NCBI GenBank assembly: GCA_014138645.1
Contig: JACJIB010000006.1
Location: 389,258 to 453,257 of the forward strand
DNA from: Methylorubrum thiocyanatum
GTDB lineage: Bacteria; Pseudomonadota; Alphaproteobacteria; Rhizobiales; Beijerinckiaceae
Reading direction: 5' to 3'
Length of the DNA: 64,000 nucleotides
Notes under the pieces: generated by a model
The model's database searches: none
Told to the model about the DNA's origin: nothing
What the model saw: only the letters and a program-made list of their open reading frames with translations
In this document: positions 43,850 to 53,440 of the stretch, piece after piece
How the letters are laid out: every line of letters begins with the position of its first letter
Numbering within the stretch: the stretch's first letter is position 1
Program-made: the position numbers and the translations under genes

Positions 43850-45724
43850 ATGCCCCGACAGAAGACCATCCGGCTGACGACTGCCCAGGCGATCCTGCGC
43901 TATTTCGCGGCCCAGCACACCCGACGCGACGGACGCGAATTGCCGCTCATCGGCGGCGTGTTCGGCATCTTCGGCCACGGCAATGCCAGCGGCTTCGGCC
44001 ACGCCCTCGCGACCGGAGCCGGCGGGCTCACCTACCACCAGGGCAAGAGCGAGCAGGCGATGGTCCATGCGGCGATCGGCTATGCCCGCGCCCACAACCT
44101 CGCCTCGACCCTGGCGGTGACGGCCTCGATCGGACCGGCCTCCACCAACCTCGTCACCGGTGCCGGTACCGCCACGCTCAACCGCGTGCCCGTGCTGCTT
44201 CTGCCGGGCGACGTCTTCGCCAGCCGCCGTCAGGGCCCGATCCTGCAGGGGCTGGAGATGGCGGGCAGCTACGACATGACCGTCAACGACACCCTGCGTC
44301 CGGTCAGCCGCTTCTTCGACCGCATCACGCGGCCCGAGCAGATCATCCATTCCCTGCCGCACGCCACCGCCGCGCTGCTCGACCACGGCCAGGCCGGCGC
44401 CGTCACCGTGGCCGTCTGCCAGGATGTCGAGGGCGAGGCGTTCGACTTTCCCCTGGCGCTGTTCGAGACGCGCGTCCACGACCTCGAGCGGCTCGCGCCC
44501 TCCGAATCCGTCCTGGCGGCCGCCGCCGAACGGGTACGGACCGCGCGCAAGCCCATCATCATCGCGGGCGGCGGCGTCCGCTACGCCGAGGCGGAGGCGA
44601 GCCTCGCCGCCCTGTCCAACGCCTGCGGCATCCCGGTGGTCGAGAGTTTCGCGGGCCGCGGCGCCGGCCGGGCGGCGAGCCTCAACGCGGGCGGCATCGG
44701 CTTCATCGGATCGCCGGCCGCCAACGAACTCGCGACCGAGGCCGACCTCGTGCTCGCCGTCGGCACCCGCCTGTCGGACACGCTGACCGGATCGCACACG
44801 CTGTTCCAGAACCCCGATGTCAGCTTCGTGGCGCTGAACCTCGCCGAGCGCGACCTGTGCAAGATGGGCGCGCTGGCGCTGCGGGCCGATGCCCGGGCCG
44901 GGCTCGACGGGCTCGCGGCGGCCCTGGAGGGCCACACCGCCCCGGCCGAATGGCGGGACCGCGCCGACCGGGCGATCGTGCGCCACGTCGCCCGGGTCGG
45001 CGAGATCGTCGGGACCGAGAATCGCCGCATGACCGGCTACGAGGCGGTCGCCGAGATCAAGGACGCCGCCCGCCGCGAGGACCGCGTCGTCTTCTCGTCC
45101 TCGACGGCGATCGGGCAGGCCCACACCATCTGGGACAGCCGCAGCGATGCCCCGGTCGACATGGAATACGGCTTCAGCTGCATGGGCTACGAGATCCCGG
45201 CCGCCCTCGGCGCGGCGATGGCCGGCACGGTGAAGGGCCGCATCCTCGCGCTCATCGGCGACGGCACCTTCCTGATGGGCAACACCACCGAGATCGTCAC
45301 GGCGATCCAGGAGGGCCTCGCCTTCACGATCGTGGTCGTCGTCAACCGCGGCTGGCAGTGCATCCGCGGCCACCAGCTCGGCTCCTACGGCGAGGAGTTC
45401 GGCACGCAGTTCCGCCGCCGCGAGGGGAACGCCCGCAATCTCACCGGCGAGACGCTCGCCATCGACTACGTCGCCAATGCCCGCTCGCTGGGCGCCGACG
45501 GCGTCGACGTGCACAGCCGCGCCGAGCTCCGGGCCGCCCTGGAGCGGGCGCGCCGTTCCGACCGGCCCTTCCTGATCGCCGCGCATGTCGAGGACGCGCC
45601 GCTGCCGATCGAGAGCGGCGCCTGGTGGGAATTCGGCATTCCGCAGGCGGATGCCCCCGAGAGCCTGCGCGAGACCCGCGCCGCCTTCGAGGCGGCCGCC
45701 GCGAAGCACCGCTGGTTCGTCTGA
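43850..45724 (+). CDS. iolD: 3D-(3,5/4)-trihydroxycyclohexane-1,2-dione acylhydrolase
   Basis: A 624-residue thiamine diphosphate enzyme. IolD opens the diketo-inositol ring to 5-deoxyglucuronate in inositol catabolism. The N-terminus is characteristic (TTAQAILRYFAAQ ... GGVFGIFGHGNASGFGHAL ... TYHQGKSEQAMVHAAIGYA), the central domain carries KPIIIAGGGVRYA, and the TPP-binding motif is ALIGDGTFLMGNTTEI. The length matches the family (about 610-645). It lies 46 bases after the M24-type gene and 11 bases before the enolase-superfamily gene, in one operon. Confidence 0.95.
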   Translation: MPRQKTIRLTTAQAILRYFAAQHTRRDGRELPLIGGVFGIFGHGNASGFGHALATGAGGLTYHQGKSEQAMVHAAIGYARAHNLASTLAVTASIGPASTNLVTGAGTATLNRVPVLLLPGDVFASRRQGPILQGLEMAGSYDMTVNDTLRPVSRFFDRITRPEQIIHSLPHATAALLDHGQAGAVTVAVCQDVEGEAFDFPLALFETRVHDLERLAPSESVLAAAAERVRTARKPIIIAGGGVRYAEAEASLAALSNACGIPVVESFAGRGAGRAASLNAGGIGFIGSPAANELATEADLVLAVGTRLSDTLTGSHTLFQNPDVSFVALNLAERDLCKMGALALRADARAGLDGLAAALEGHTAPAEWRDRADRAIVRHVARVGEIVGTENRRMTGYEAVAEIKDAARREDRVVFSSSTAIGQAHTIWDSRSDAPVDMEYGFSCMGYEIPAALGAAMAGTVKGRILALIGDGTFLMGNTTEIVTAIQEGLAFTIVVVVNRGWQCIRGHQLGSYGEEFGTQFRRREGNARNLTGETLAIDYVANARSLGADGVDVHSRAELRAALERARRSDRPFLIAAHVEDAPLPIESGAWWEFGIPQADAPESLRETRAAFEAAAAKHRWFV

Positions 45725-45735
45725 GGGAGGGGATC

Positions 45736-46944
45736 ATGAAGGGTACGACGATCACGCGCGTCTCGACGCTGCGCAGCGCCCTGCAGCCGAACCTGCTGTG
45801 GGTGGAGATCGAGGATGCCGACGGGGCCGTCGGCCTCGGCGAGACCTTCTCGCTGGCCGAGACGGTGGAATCCTACATCCACGAAGGCGCGGCCGATTAC
45901 CTGCTCGGTAAGGATGGGGGCGACATCGCCGGGCACTGGACGACGCTGTTCCGCCAGCGCGGCCGCTCCGGCATCGGCGCGGAGACCCGGGGTGCGGCCG
46001 CCATCGACATCGCCCTGTGGGACCTGCTCGGCCACCGCACGGGCCTGCCGCTGTGGCAGCTCCTCGGCGGCCGCTCGCGGGAGCGGATCCGCGTCTACAA
46101 CACCTGCGGCGGCCCGAACTACGTGCGGGCCGCGGCGGTGGCGGGGCGGCAATATACCGGTGACTTCGTTCGCGACCGCTACGACGACCTCTGGGGCTTC
46201 ATGAACGAGCCCGAGCGGCTCGCCGAGAGCCTGCTCGCCGAGGGCGTGCGCCATATGAAGATCTGGCCCCTCGACGACATCTCCGTCGTGAACCAGGGGC
46301 TGCACATCTCGGCGGCGGAGCTGCGCACGGCGCTCGCCCCGCTCGCCCGCATCCACAAGGCCTTCGAGGGCGAGATGGAGGTCGCCCTCGAGATGCACGC
46401 GCGCTGGACCGTGCCGGTAGCAAGCAAGATCGCCCGGGCCGCCGAGCCGTACCAGCCGATGTGGATCGAGGATCCGGTCAAGCTCGACAACCTGCGGGCC
46501 ATCGACGAGGTCTGCCGCGCGACGACCATTCCCGTCCTCGTCGGCGAAACCCAGGGCTCGCGCTACCCCTATCGCGAGATCCTCGAACGCACGGGTGTCG
46601 GCATCATCATGTCCGACCCGTGCTGGACCGGCGGCGTGACCGAGCTGCGGCGCATTGCGGACCTTGCGGCCACCTACCAGCGCGCCTTCACGCCCCATGA
46701 CTGCACCGGCCCGATCGGGCTCGCTGCCGGCGCGCATGTCGCCCTGCACGCAGAGACGGCGATCTTCCAGGAATTCGTCCGCGCCTTCTACCACGGCTGG
46801 TACCGCGAAGTGAGCGAGGGCCTGCCGGTGATCGAGAACGGCTGGCTCAGCGCGGCCGACCGGCCCGGCCATGGCGTCACGATCCCCGACGAAGTCCGCA
46901 AGCGCGCCGAATGGTCGATGCGCACGAGCCGGAAGGGAGCCTGA
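45736..46944 (+). CDS. Mandelate racemase/enolase-superfamily sugar acid dehydratase
   Basis: A 402-residue enolase-superfamily enzyme. The capping domain (TRVSTLRSALQPNLLWVEIEDADG ... GLGETFSLAETVE) is followed by a barrel with RHMKIWPLDD (catalytic Lys region), metal ligands in VALEMHARW, MWIEDPV and LVGETQGSR, and the catalytic His in FTPHDCTGPIGLAA. This pattern fits acid-sugar dehydratases that abstract the alpha proton of a carboxylate and lose the beta hydroxyl. It sits between iolD and an SDR gene, where canonical inositol operons have isomerase and kinase genes. Substrate is inferred to be a six-carbon deoxy-aldarate. Confidence 0.9.
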   Translation: MKGTTITRVSTLRSALQPNLLWVEIEDADGAVGLGETFSLAETVESYIHEGAADYLLGKDGGDIAGHWTTLFRQRGRSGIGAETRGAAAIDIALWDLLGHRTGLPLWQLLGGRSRERIRVYNTCGGPNYVRAAAVAGRQYTGDFVRDRYDDLWGFMNEPERLAESLLAEGVRHMKIWPLDDISVVNQGLHISAAELRTALAPLARIHKAFEGEMEVALEMHARWTVPVASKIARAAEPYQPMWIEDPVKLDNLRAIDEVCRATTIPVLVGETQGSRYPYREILERTGVGIIMSDPCWTGGVTELRRIADLAATYQRAFTPHDCTGPIGLAAGAHVALHAETAIFQEFVRAFYHGWYREVSEGLPVIENGWLSAADRPGHGVTIPDEVRKRAEWSMRTSRKGA

Positions 46945-46946
46945 CC

Positions 46947-47771
46947 ATGGCGAACCCGACTTCGACGCCCGGCCTGCGCGAGGGCCTGAGCCACACGCCG
47001 CGGCACCGCCCGTCGGACCGGCTCGCGGGCGAGACGGTCGTGATCACCGGTGCCGGCAGCGGCGTCGGGGCCGAGACGGCCCGCATCCTCCACGCCGAGG
47101 GCGCCCACGTCGTCCTGAACGGGCTCACCCCCGAGCGGCTTGAAGCGGTCGCCGCCGAACTCGGCACCCGCGTGACGGTCCTGCCCGGCGACGTCACCGA
47201 CCTCGCCTATCTGGAGCGCCTCGCGGAGCGGGCGCAGGCCATCGGCGGGGGCCGCGTCGGCGTCCTCGTGAACAATGCCGGCGCCACGATCCGCGGCTCC
47301 CTGGCCGAGACCACCCCCGACAACTTCATGTCGACGGTGGAGCTCAATTTGAACGGGGCGGTGCAGCTCACCCGCCTCCTGGCACCGGCTATGTGCGAGG
47401 CGCGGCAGGGATCGATCGTCAACATGGCGTCGATCACCTCGCTGAAAGGCTTGGGAGGTGCTGTCGCCTACACGGCCTCCAAGGCGGGCATGACGGGGGT
47501 CACCCGGGCGCTGGCCGTCGAGCTGGCCCCGTTCAACGTCCGCGTCAACGCGGTCTGCCCCGGTGTGATCGATACGCCGATGACCTGGGAGCACGCCGAG
47601 GCGCAGCCCGATCCGGCCGCCCACTACACGATGCTCCGGGCACGCCAGCCGATGAACCGGCTCGCCTCCGCCCGCGACTGCGCCCTGGCGGTGCTGTTCC
47701 TGGCGAGCCCGGATTCCGCCTTCATCACCGGGGCCGCGCTACCGGTCGATGGCGGGCGCCACATCGCCTGA
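46947..47771 (+). CDS. Short-chain dehydrogenase/reductase
   Basis: A 274-residue NAD(P)-dependent SDR. The cofactor motif TGAGSGVG, the NNAG motif (VLVNNAGATIRG), catalytic Ser in VNMASITS and Tyr-x3-Lys (YTASKAG) are all intact, and the C-terminus ends with the FITGAALPVDGG motif. In this operon it may oxidise the cyclitol or a downstream aldehyde/alcohol. It starts 2 bases after the dehydratase stop with GGAAGGGAG upstream. An earlier in-frame GTG at 46911 is unlikely. Confidence 0.93.
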   Translation: MANPTSTPGLREGLSHTPRHRPSDRLAGETVVITGAGSGVGAETARILHAEGAHVVLNGLTPERLEAVAAELGTRVTVLPGDVTDLAYLERLAERAQAIGGGRVGVLVNNAGATIRGSLAETTPDNFMSTVELNLNGAVQLTRLLAPAMCEARQGSIVNMASITSLKGLGGAVAYTASKAGMTGVTRALAVELAPFNVRVNAVCPGVIDTPMTWEHAEAQPDPAAHYTMLRARQPMNRLASARDCALAVLFLASPDSAFITGAALPVDGGRHIA

Positions 47772-47833
47772 GAACGCCGACCTCGGCCCGCGACGACAAG
47801 CCGACACAGATCAACCCAGGGAGGAACGAGCAC

Positions 47834-49267
47834 ATGTCCCATGGAGTCATGGCGCCGGACACGGTCGCCCTCGATTTGCCGGAACTCGGCAAGGGCCGTC
47901 ACACCGCCCGGCTCAGCCTGATCGGCGTGATCGCCACCTTCGGCGGGCTGCTGTTCGGCTACGACACCGGCGTGCTGAACGGGGCGTTGCCCTACATCGC
48001 CGACTATTTCCGCCTGTCGCCGCTTCAGGAGGGGCTGGTCACCTTCAGCCTGCTGATGGGCGCAACCCTCGGCGCCTTGGTCAGCGGCCGGATCGCGGAC
48101 CGGATCGGCCGTCGCGCCACCATCACCGGCCTTGGAGCGCTGTTCTTCGTCGGCGCGCTCGGCTGCGTCGTGGCGCCGACCTACCACATTCTCATCGCGT
48201 TCCGCGTGGTGCTCGGCCTCGCGGTGGGCGGTGCGTCGGTCACGGTGCCGGTCTACCTCTCCGAGGTCGCGCCCACGGAGCAGCGCGGCAGCATGATCGG
48301 CCGCAACGACATCATGATCGTGTCGGGCCAATTCCTGGCCTTCCTGTTCAACGCCATCATCGGCAACCTGCTGGGTGACAGTGATTCCGTCTGGCGCCTC
48401 ATGCTCGCCGTCGCACTCTTGCCCGCCATCGTCCTGTTCGTCGGGATGCGTCGGATGCCCGAGAGCCCGCGGTGGCTGATGGCGCAGGGCCGCTCCGCCG
48501 AGGCGCTCCAGGTGCTGCGAACGGTCCGCTCCGAGGAGCGCGCGCAGGCAGAGATGGAGGAGGTGCGCGCCCTCACGAAGATTGACGCGGTCGCGCGCTC
48601 GACGGGTTGGCGCGACCTCCTGGCGGAACCGTGGTTGGTCCGCCTGCTCTTCGTCGGAATGGGCCTCGCGGCGCTGGCGCAGCTCACCGGCATCAACTCG
48701 GTGATGTATTACGGGACGCAGGTGTTGGAGCAGGCGGGCTTCACCCGGAACACCGCCCTGATCTTCAACGTCCTGAACGGCGTCATCAGCATCGTCGCGA
48801 TGCTGATCGGCGTGGCGGTGGTCAACCGCGTCAACCGCCGCACGATGCTGATCCTCGGCTTCGGCTGCGTGACGGCGCTCCACGTCTTTATCGGCGTGAC
48901 CGGCATCGTGCTGCCCATCGACAACCCGATCCGACCCTATCTTCTGACCATCGGAATGCTCGGCTTCCTGGGCTTCGTGCAGGGCACGATCACACTCGTC
49001 GGCTGGATCGTGATGTCGGAGATCTTTCCGCTGCGTGTCCGCAGACTGATGATCGGCGCGAGCGTCGCCGTTCTCTGGCTGACCAACGCGCTGATTTCGC
49101 TTGTTTTTCCTCCCGTTGTGCAGGCCCTCGACTTCGCGACGTTCCTGTTGTTCGGCGGCTGCTGCCTGTTCGGGGTGATCTTCACCGCACGCTGGCTGCC
49201 GGAGACGCGGGGCCGAAGCCTCGAATCGATCGAAGCCGAACTGGCGACGGGAGGCACCCGTGCCTGA
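47834..49267 (+). CDS. MFS sugar/cyclitol transporter (sugar porter family)
   Basis: A 477-residue twelve-helix importer of the SP family, which includes inositol and hexose:H+ symporters. Signatures are FGYDTGVLNGALPYI, GRIADRIGRR, PVYLSEVAPTEQRG, PESPRWLMAQGR, QLTGINSVMYYG and WLPETRGRSLESIE. AGGGAGGAACG precedes the ATG at 47834. Being inside the iolD-iolE operon, it most likely imports the cyclitol by proton symport. Its stop overlaps the iolE start by 8 bases. Confidence 0.94.
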   Translation: MSHGVMAPDTVALDLPELGKGRHTARLSLIGVIATFGGLLFGYDTGVLNGALPYIADYFRLSPLQEGLVTFSLLMGATLGALVSGRIADRIGRRATITGLGALFFVGALGCVVAPTYHILIAFRVVLGLAVGGASVTVPVYLSEVAPTEQRGSMIGRNDIMIVSGQFLAFLFNAIIGNLLGDSDSVWRLMLAVALLPAIVLFVGMRRMPESPRWLMAQGRSAEALQVLRTVRSEERAQAEMEEVRALTKIDAVARSTGWRDLLAEPWLVRLLFVGMGLAALAQLTGINSVMYYGTQVLEQAGFTRNTALIFNVLNGVISIVAMLIGVAVVNRVNRRTMLILGFGCVTALHVFIGVTGIVLPIDNPIRPYLLTIGMLGFLGFVQGTITLVGWIVMSEIFPLRVRRLMIGASVAVLWLTNALISLVFPPVVQALDFATFLLFGGCCLFGVIFTARWLPETRGRSLESIEAELATGGTRA

Positions 49268-50282
49268 ATCCATCCGACTCGGGGTTAGTCCGATCGCCTG
49301 GATCAACGACGACCTGCCGGAACTCGGGGCCGGAACGCCGCTGGAGCGCATGCTCCGCGAGGCCGCCGCGATCGGCTACGAGGGGATCGAGCTCGGCGGC
49401 ACCTTCCCCCGCGACCCCGAAGCCCTGTCCGCCCTCCTGGCGCCGTCCGGACTCGTCCTGGCGGCGGGATGGTACGCGAGCAGCCTCCTGACCGGCGATG
49501 CCGAGGAAGAGATCGAAGCGCTTCAGCCGCATCTCCGGCTGCTGCGGGCGATGGGCTGCGACGTCTTCATCGCCGCCGAGTGCTCGACCTCCGTCCATGG
49601 CTGCCGCGCCGTGCCCCTGTCCGACCGACCGGTCCTCGACGGGGCAGCTTGGCGCCGCTTCGGCCGGGATCTGACGCATCTGTCCGAGTACCTCGCGCGG
49701 GAGGGTTTCCGCCTCGCCTACCACCACCATCTCGGCACGGCCGTCCACGGCTTGGCCGACCTGACTGCCCTTCTCGCCTACACTCCGAGCCATGTCGGCC
49801 TCGTGCTCGACACGGGCCATGCTGTCCTGGGCGGAATCGACCCGGTCGCCGTGATCCGCGAGCACCCGGAGCGCATCGTCCATGTCCATTGCAAGGACGT
49901 GCGTCTGCCGGCCTTCGCCGCGGTCGAGGCGAGGGGCAGCTTCCTCGATGGCGTGCTGGCGGGCATGTTCACGGTGCCGGGGGACGGCAGCCTCACCTTC
50001 GGCCCGGTCTTCCGCGCACTCGCCGACATCAGGTATCGCGGCTGGCTGATCGTCGAGGCGGAGCAGGATCCCCGGATCGCCGATCCGCGCATCTACGGTC
50101 GGATCGGACTGGAGACCGTGCGTCGAGAGGCGGTCGGTGCGGGCTTGGCGGCGGGAACGGGGCTGGGCGGGGCACTCGCCCGCGCCGCGATCGAAGCGCC
50201 CGCGCCCCTCGACACGCCTTCGCAATCGCCGGTAGCGACGCCGCTTCCTCTCGCGGAGCCGGCCCTGTCCGGGCTCGCCTAG
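49260..50282 (+). CDS. iolE: Inosose dehydratase family protein
   Basis: A 340-residue xylose isomerase-like TIM-barrel enzyme. IolE removes water from scyllo-inosose (2-keto-myo-inositol) to give the diketone used by IolD. Typical are LGVSPIAWINDDLPELG, GYEGIELGGTFPRDP, LAYHHHLGTAVH, LVLDTGHAV, IVHVHCKDVR and a closing GWLIVEAEQDP with metal-ligand Glu and Asp residues. The start is GTG overlapping the transporter stop. About 45 residues of Ala/Pro-rich tail extend beyond the usual ~300-residue length. Confidence 0.93.
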   Translation: MPESIRLGVSPIAWINDDLPELGAGTPLERMLREAAAIGYEGIELGGTFPRDPEALSALLAPSGLVLAAGWYASSLLTGDAEEEIEALQPHLRLLRAMGCDVFIAAECSTSVHGCRAVPLSDRPVLDGAAWRRFGRDLTHLSEYLAREGFRLAYHHHLGTAVHGLADLTALLAYTPSHVGLVLDTGHAVLGGIDPVAVIREHPERIVHVHCKDVRLPAFAAVEARGSFLDGVLAGMFTVPGDGSLTFGPVFRALADIRYRGWLIVEAEQDPRIADPRIYGRIGLETVRREAVGAGLAAGTGLGGALARAAIEAPAPLDTPSQSPVATPLPLAEPALSGLA

Positions 50283-50341
50283 GACCCAGCCGTTCCGTCA
50301 AGCCGGGCCTCGAAGAGGCCGACTCCGCGCACATGGTGCGT

Positions 50342-51256
50342 TCAGCCCGCGCCGCCTCGGAGCGCGGCAGGCGGGGGCAGGAAGCGGTCGCGCTCCTCAC
50401 GGAAGCGCCGGGCGAGGAAGTCGCGGCAGGCGGCGATGCGGCGGCTGCCGTGATCGTCGGGATGCGACATCAACCAGTAGCTCCGCCGGAACGCCGTCTC
50501 CGGCAGGATGCGCACGAGGTCGGGCAGCGCCGCGGCGGCGAAGTCGTGCAGGATGCCGAGGCCGGCTCCCGCCCGCACCGCTTCCAGCTGCGCGACGGCG
50601 CCGACGCAGCGGAACACCCTGGCCACGCGATCCTGCAGGAAGGCGGTATAGTCCAGCGCCGAGGCGTAGGCGTAGTCGTCGACGCCGATCACCGCGGCAT
50701 GGCTTCCGAGATCCGCCACGCTCTCCGGCATCCCGGCTCGGTCGAGATAGGCCTTCGCCGCGTAGAGGCCGAGGCTGTAATCCGACAGCTTCGAGAGGAT
50801 CAGCCGGCCATGCGCCGGCCGGTCGAGCCCGATCGCGAGGTCCGCCTCCCGGCGCGAGAGCGAGAACGAGCGCGGAAGCGGCACGAGTTCGATCACGAGG
50901 TTGGCGTATCGGCTCGCGAACAGGCCGAGTTCCCGCGCCAGGAACAGGGTGCCGAGGCCGTCCGGAGCACCGATCCGCACCGTCCCGCTCGGCTCCGCCT
51001 CCTGCGCCCGCATCCGCGCGGCGACCGCCAGCACCTCGGCCTCGATCCGCTCCGCCACCGGGACGAGTTGCTCGCCCGCCTCCGTCAGCGCGGAGCCGTT
51101 CGGCCGGCGATGGAACAGCGGGGTGCCGAGCGCCGCTTCCAGCGCGTCGAGCCGGCGCGCCACCGTGGCGTGGTTGAGGCCGAGCCGACGGCCGGCTTCG
51201 AGCATCTGACTGTGCCGGGCGACCGCGAGGAAGACTTGCAGGTGGTCCCAGTTCAC
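50342..51256 (-). CDS. LysR-family regulator, divergent from mmsA
   Basis: A 304-residue LysR-type regulator. The winged HTH is at the N-terminus (LQVFLAVARHSQMLEAGRRLGLNHATVARRLDALEAALGTPLFHR) and the effector domain follows (GTVRIGAPDGLGTLFLARELGLF ... GLGILHDFAA). It is divergent from the aldehyde dehydrogenase gene across about 140 bases containing an AACGGT/ACCGTT inverted repeat, so it most likely activates that gene. It converges on the iolE end. Confidence 0.92.
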   Translation of the reverse strand: MNWDHLQVFLAVARHSQMLEAGRRLGLNHATVARRLDALEAALGTPLFHRRPNGSALTEAGEQLVPVAERIEAEVLAVAARMRAQEAEPSGTVRIGAPDGLGTLFLARELGLFASRYANLVIELVPLPRSFSLSRREADLAIGLDRPAHGRLILSKLSDYSLGLYAAKAYLDRAGMPESVADLGSHAAVIGVDDYAYASALDYTAFLQDRVARVFRCVGAVAQLEAVRAGAGLGILHDFAAAALPDLVRILPETAFRRSYWLMSHPDDHGSRRIAACRDFLARRFREERDRFLPPPAALRGGAG

Positions 51257-51289
51257 GTGTCCCTCGCCGAAGGGCTATAAAATCCGCAC

Positions 51290-51313
51290 AACGGTTCTAT
51301 GAAATATACCGTT
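51290..51313. promoter_or_regulatory. Predicted LysR binding site in the mmsA promoter
   Basis: AACGGT (51290-51295) and ACCGTT (51308-51313) form an inverted repeat with 12 bases of AT-rich spacer (TCTATGAAATAT). The position between the divergent regulator and dehydrogenase genes is as expected for LysR-type activation. Confidence 0.55.
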
Positions 51314-51396
51314 GAGCTTTATTTTTTGTAGGGCGATGAGCGGCCCGTCAATCTGCAGCGGCGTATGCCGCCCGACGCGTGACGAGAGGAAGCGCC

Positions 51397-52896
51397 ATGG
51401 CCACACCGATTCCCCACTTCATCGACGGCGCCCGCGCCCCCGGCCGCTCCGGCCGCTCCGCGCCCGTCTACAACCCGGCCACCGGCGAGGAGACCGGCGC
51501 GGTGGCTCTGGCGAGCCGCGACGAGGTCGAGGCCGCGGTCAGTTCGGCCCGCGCCGCCTTCCCGGCCTGGGCCGCCACGCCGCCGCTGCGCCGCGCCCGC
51601 ATCCTCAACCGCTTCCTGCGCATCCTCGAGGACCGCATCGACGAACTCGCCGCGCTCATCACCGCCGAGCACGGCAAGGTGCTCTCCGACGCCAAGGGCG
51701 AGATCCAGCGCGGCGCCGAGGTGGTCGAGTTCGCCACCGGCATTCCGCAGCTTCTCAAGGGCGAGGTGACGGAGAATGTCGGCACCCGTGTCGATTCCCA
51801 CTCCCTGCGCCAGCCGCTCGGCGTGGTCGCCGGAATCACCCCGTTCAACTTCCCCGCCATGGTACCGATGTGGATGTTCCCCGTCGCGCTCGCCTGCGGC
51901 AACTGCTTCGTGCTGAAGCCCTCCGAGCGCGATCCCTCCGCCGCGCTGCTGATGGCGGAATGGCTCAAGGAGGCCGGCCTGCCCGACGGCGTGTTCCAGG
52001 TGGTGCAGGGCGACAAGGAGGCGGTCGACGCGCTGCTGTACAGCCCCGGCATCAGCGCGGTGAGCTTCGTCGGCTCGACGCCGATCGCCCGCTACATCTA
52101 CGCCACCGCCACGAGCCAGGGGAAACGCGCCCAGGCGCTGGGCGGCGCCAAGAACCACATGATCGTCATGCCCGACGCCGACCTCGATCAGGCGGTCGAC
52201 GCGCTGATGGGCGCGGCCTACGGCTCCGCGGGCGAGCGCTGCATGGCGATCTCGGTGGCGGTGCCGGTGGGCGAGAAGACCGCCGACGCGCTGATCGAGC
52301 GGCTGATCCCGAAGGTGCGCGCCCTCAAGGTCGGTCCGGGCACCGACCCCGAATCGGAGATGGGTCCGCTGGTCACGCGCCAGCACTACGACAAGGTGCG
52401 TGGCTACATCGACCGCGGCGTGGCCGAGGGCGCCGAACTCCTGGTCGACGGGCGCGACCTGAAGCTCCAGGGCTACGAGGACGGCTACTTCGTCGGCGGC
52501 TCGCTGTTCGACCGGGTGACGCCCGACATGACGATCTACCGGGAGGAGATCTTCGGGCCGGTGCTCGCGGTGACGCGGGCCCCGGACTACGCGACGGCGG
52601 CGCAACTCATCAACGCGCACGAGTTCGGCAACGGCACCGCGATCTTCACCCGCGACGGCGACGCGGCGCGGGAATTCGCCCACGCGATCGAGGTCGGCAT
52701 GGTCGGCATCAACGTGCCGATCCCGGTGCCGATGGCGTTCCATTCCTTCGGCGGCTGGAAGGCCTCCTTGTTCGGCGACCACCACATGCACGGGCCGGAG
52801 GGCGTGCGCTTCTATACGCGGCTCAAGACGATCACGACGCGCTGGCCCACCGGCATCCGCGCCGGCGCGGACTTCGTCATGCCGACGATGCAGTGA
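51397..52896 (+). CDS. mmsA: Methylmalonate-/malonate-semialdehyde dehydrogenase (CoA-acylating)
   Basis: A 499-residue aldehyde dehydrogenase of the MmsA/IolA group, which turns malonic semialdehyde to acetyl-CoA and methylmalonic semialdehyde to propionyl-CoA. Family features are [23 protein letters not shown], the catalytic Cys in [14 protein letters not shown], and the ending [24 protein letters not shown]. It follows the inositol-type operon and is divergent from its LysR regulator. It could complete the pathway by removing malonic semialdehyde. GAGAGGAAG precedes ATG 51397. Confidence 0.94.
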   Translation: MATPIPHFIDGARAPGRSGRSAPVYNPATGEETGAVALASRDEVEAAVSSARAAFPAWAATPPLRRARILNRFLRILEDRIDELAALITAEHGKVLSDAKGEIQRGAEVVEFATGIPQLLKGEVTENVGTRVDSHSLRQPLGVVAGITPFNFPAMVPMWMFPVALACGNCFVLKPSERDPSAALLMAEWLKEAGLPDGVFQVVQGDKEAVDALLYSPGISAVSFVGSTPIARYIYATATSQGKRAQALGGAKNHMIVMPDADLDQAVDALMGAAYGSAGERCMAISVAVPVGEKTADALIERLIPKVRALKVGPGTDPESEMGPLVTRQHYDKVRGYIDRGVAEGAELLVDGRDLKLQGYEDGYFVGGSLFDRVTPDMTIYREEIFGPVLAVTRAPDYATAAQLINAHEFGNGTAIFTRDGDAAREFAHAIEVGMVGINVPIPVPMAFHSFGGWKASLFGDHHMHGPEGVRFYTRLKTITTRWPTGIRAGADFVMPTMQ

Positions 52897-52918
52897 CGAC
52901 GTGATCGCCTAAACTCAT

Positions 52919-52954
52919 CGGGCCTCGTCCGCGAAACGTCGTGGGCGAGGCCCG
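52919..52954 (+). terminator. Hairpin terminator after mmsA
   Basis: CGGGCCTCG (52919-52927) pairs perfectly with CGAGGCCCG (52946-52954), about 23 bases after the stop. A T-run is lacking, as is common in GC-rich genomes. Confidence 0.6.
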
Positions 52955-53440
52955 GCGCAGGGCACAGCCATTCTCGTGCCCCGCACCCCTCGGTGCGTTG
53001 CAAGCCGGTCGGCGAACGGGCGCGCCGATCTGAGCCAAGCGGGGGTAACGAAACGAGGTCGATCGGGATTCGTCCGGTACGGTCTCGGCCGACCGCGCCT
53101 TCCCTTCCGCGGAGGCTTGTCCTTGCCCGGGCCGGGCTCGACGCATCGACACGATCGGGCGGTGCCAGTCGGTACCTGCGCCGGCATTTGCTGAAGCTGT
53201 TCCGAGAGGTTGATGCGCTGGGTGCGGGTGAACGGCTCGCGCCGCACCGGGCCGCCGGTCTGCCGCGCCTTCAGGATGCCCTCGATCCGGCAACGCCGAT
53301 CGCGCCCGCAAGCAAGAATGACGGGTGGCGACTGGACACCGCCGGAACGGCCGCGGCAGAGCCATGCGCATGACAATCAAATGTGAATCGTAGGGTAATG
53401 GTCCTATCGATCCCTTGATACCCCGAAAATCGGCGTTCTA
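52955..53440. other. Intergenic gap, nothing recognised
   Basis: Almost 500 bases between the mmsA terminator and the next LysR gene. Several arginine-rich ORFs on both strands look like chance frames. No repeat or RNA gene was recognised. The last 60 bases are richer in A+T and probably contain the promoter of the LysR gene. Confidence 0.4.
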
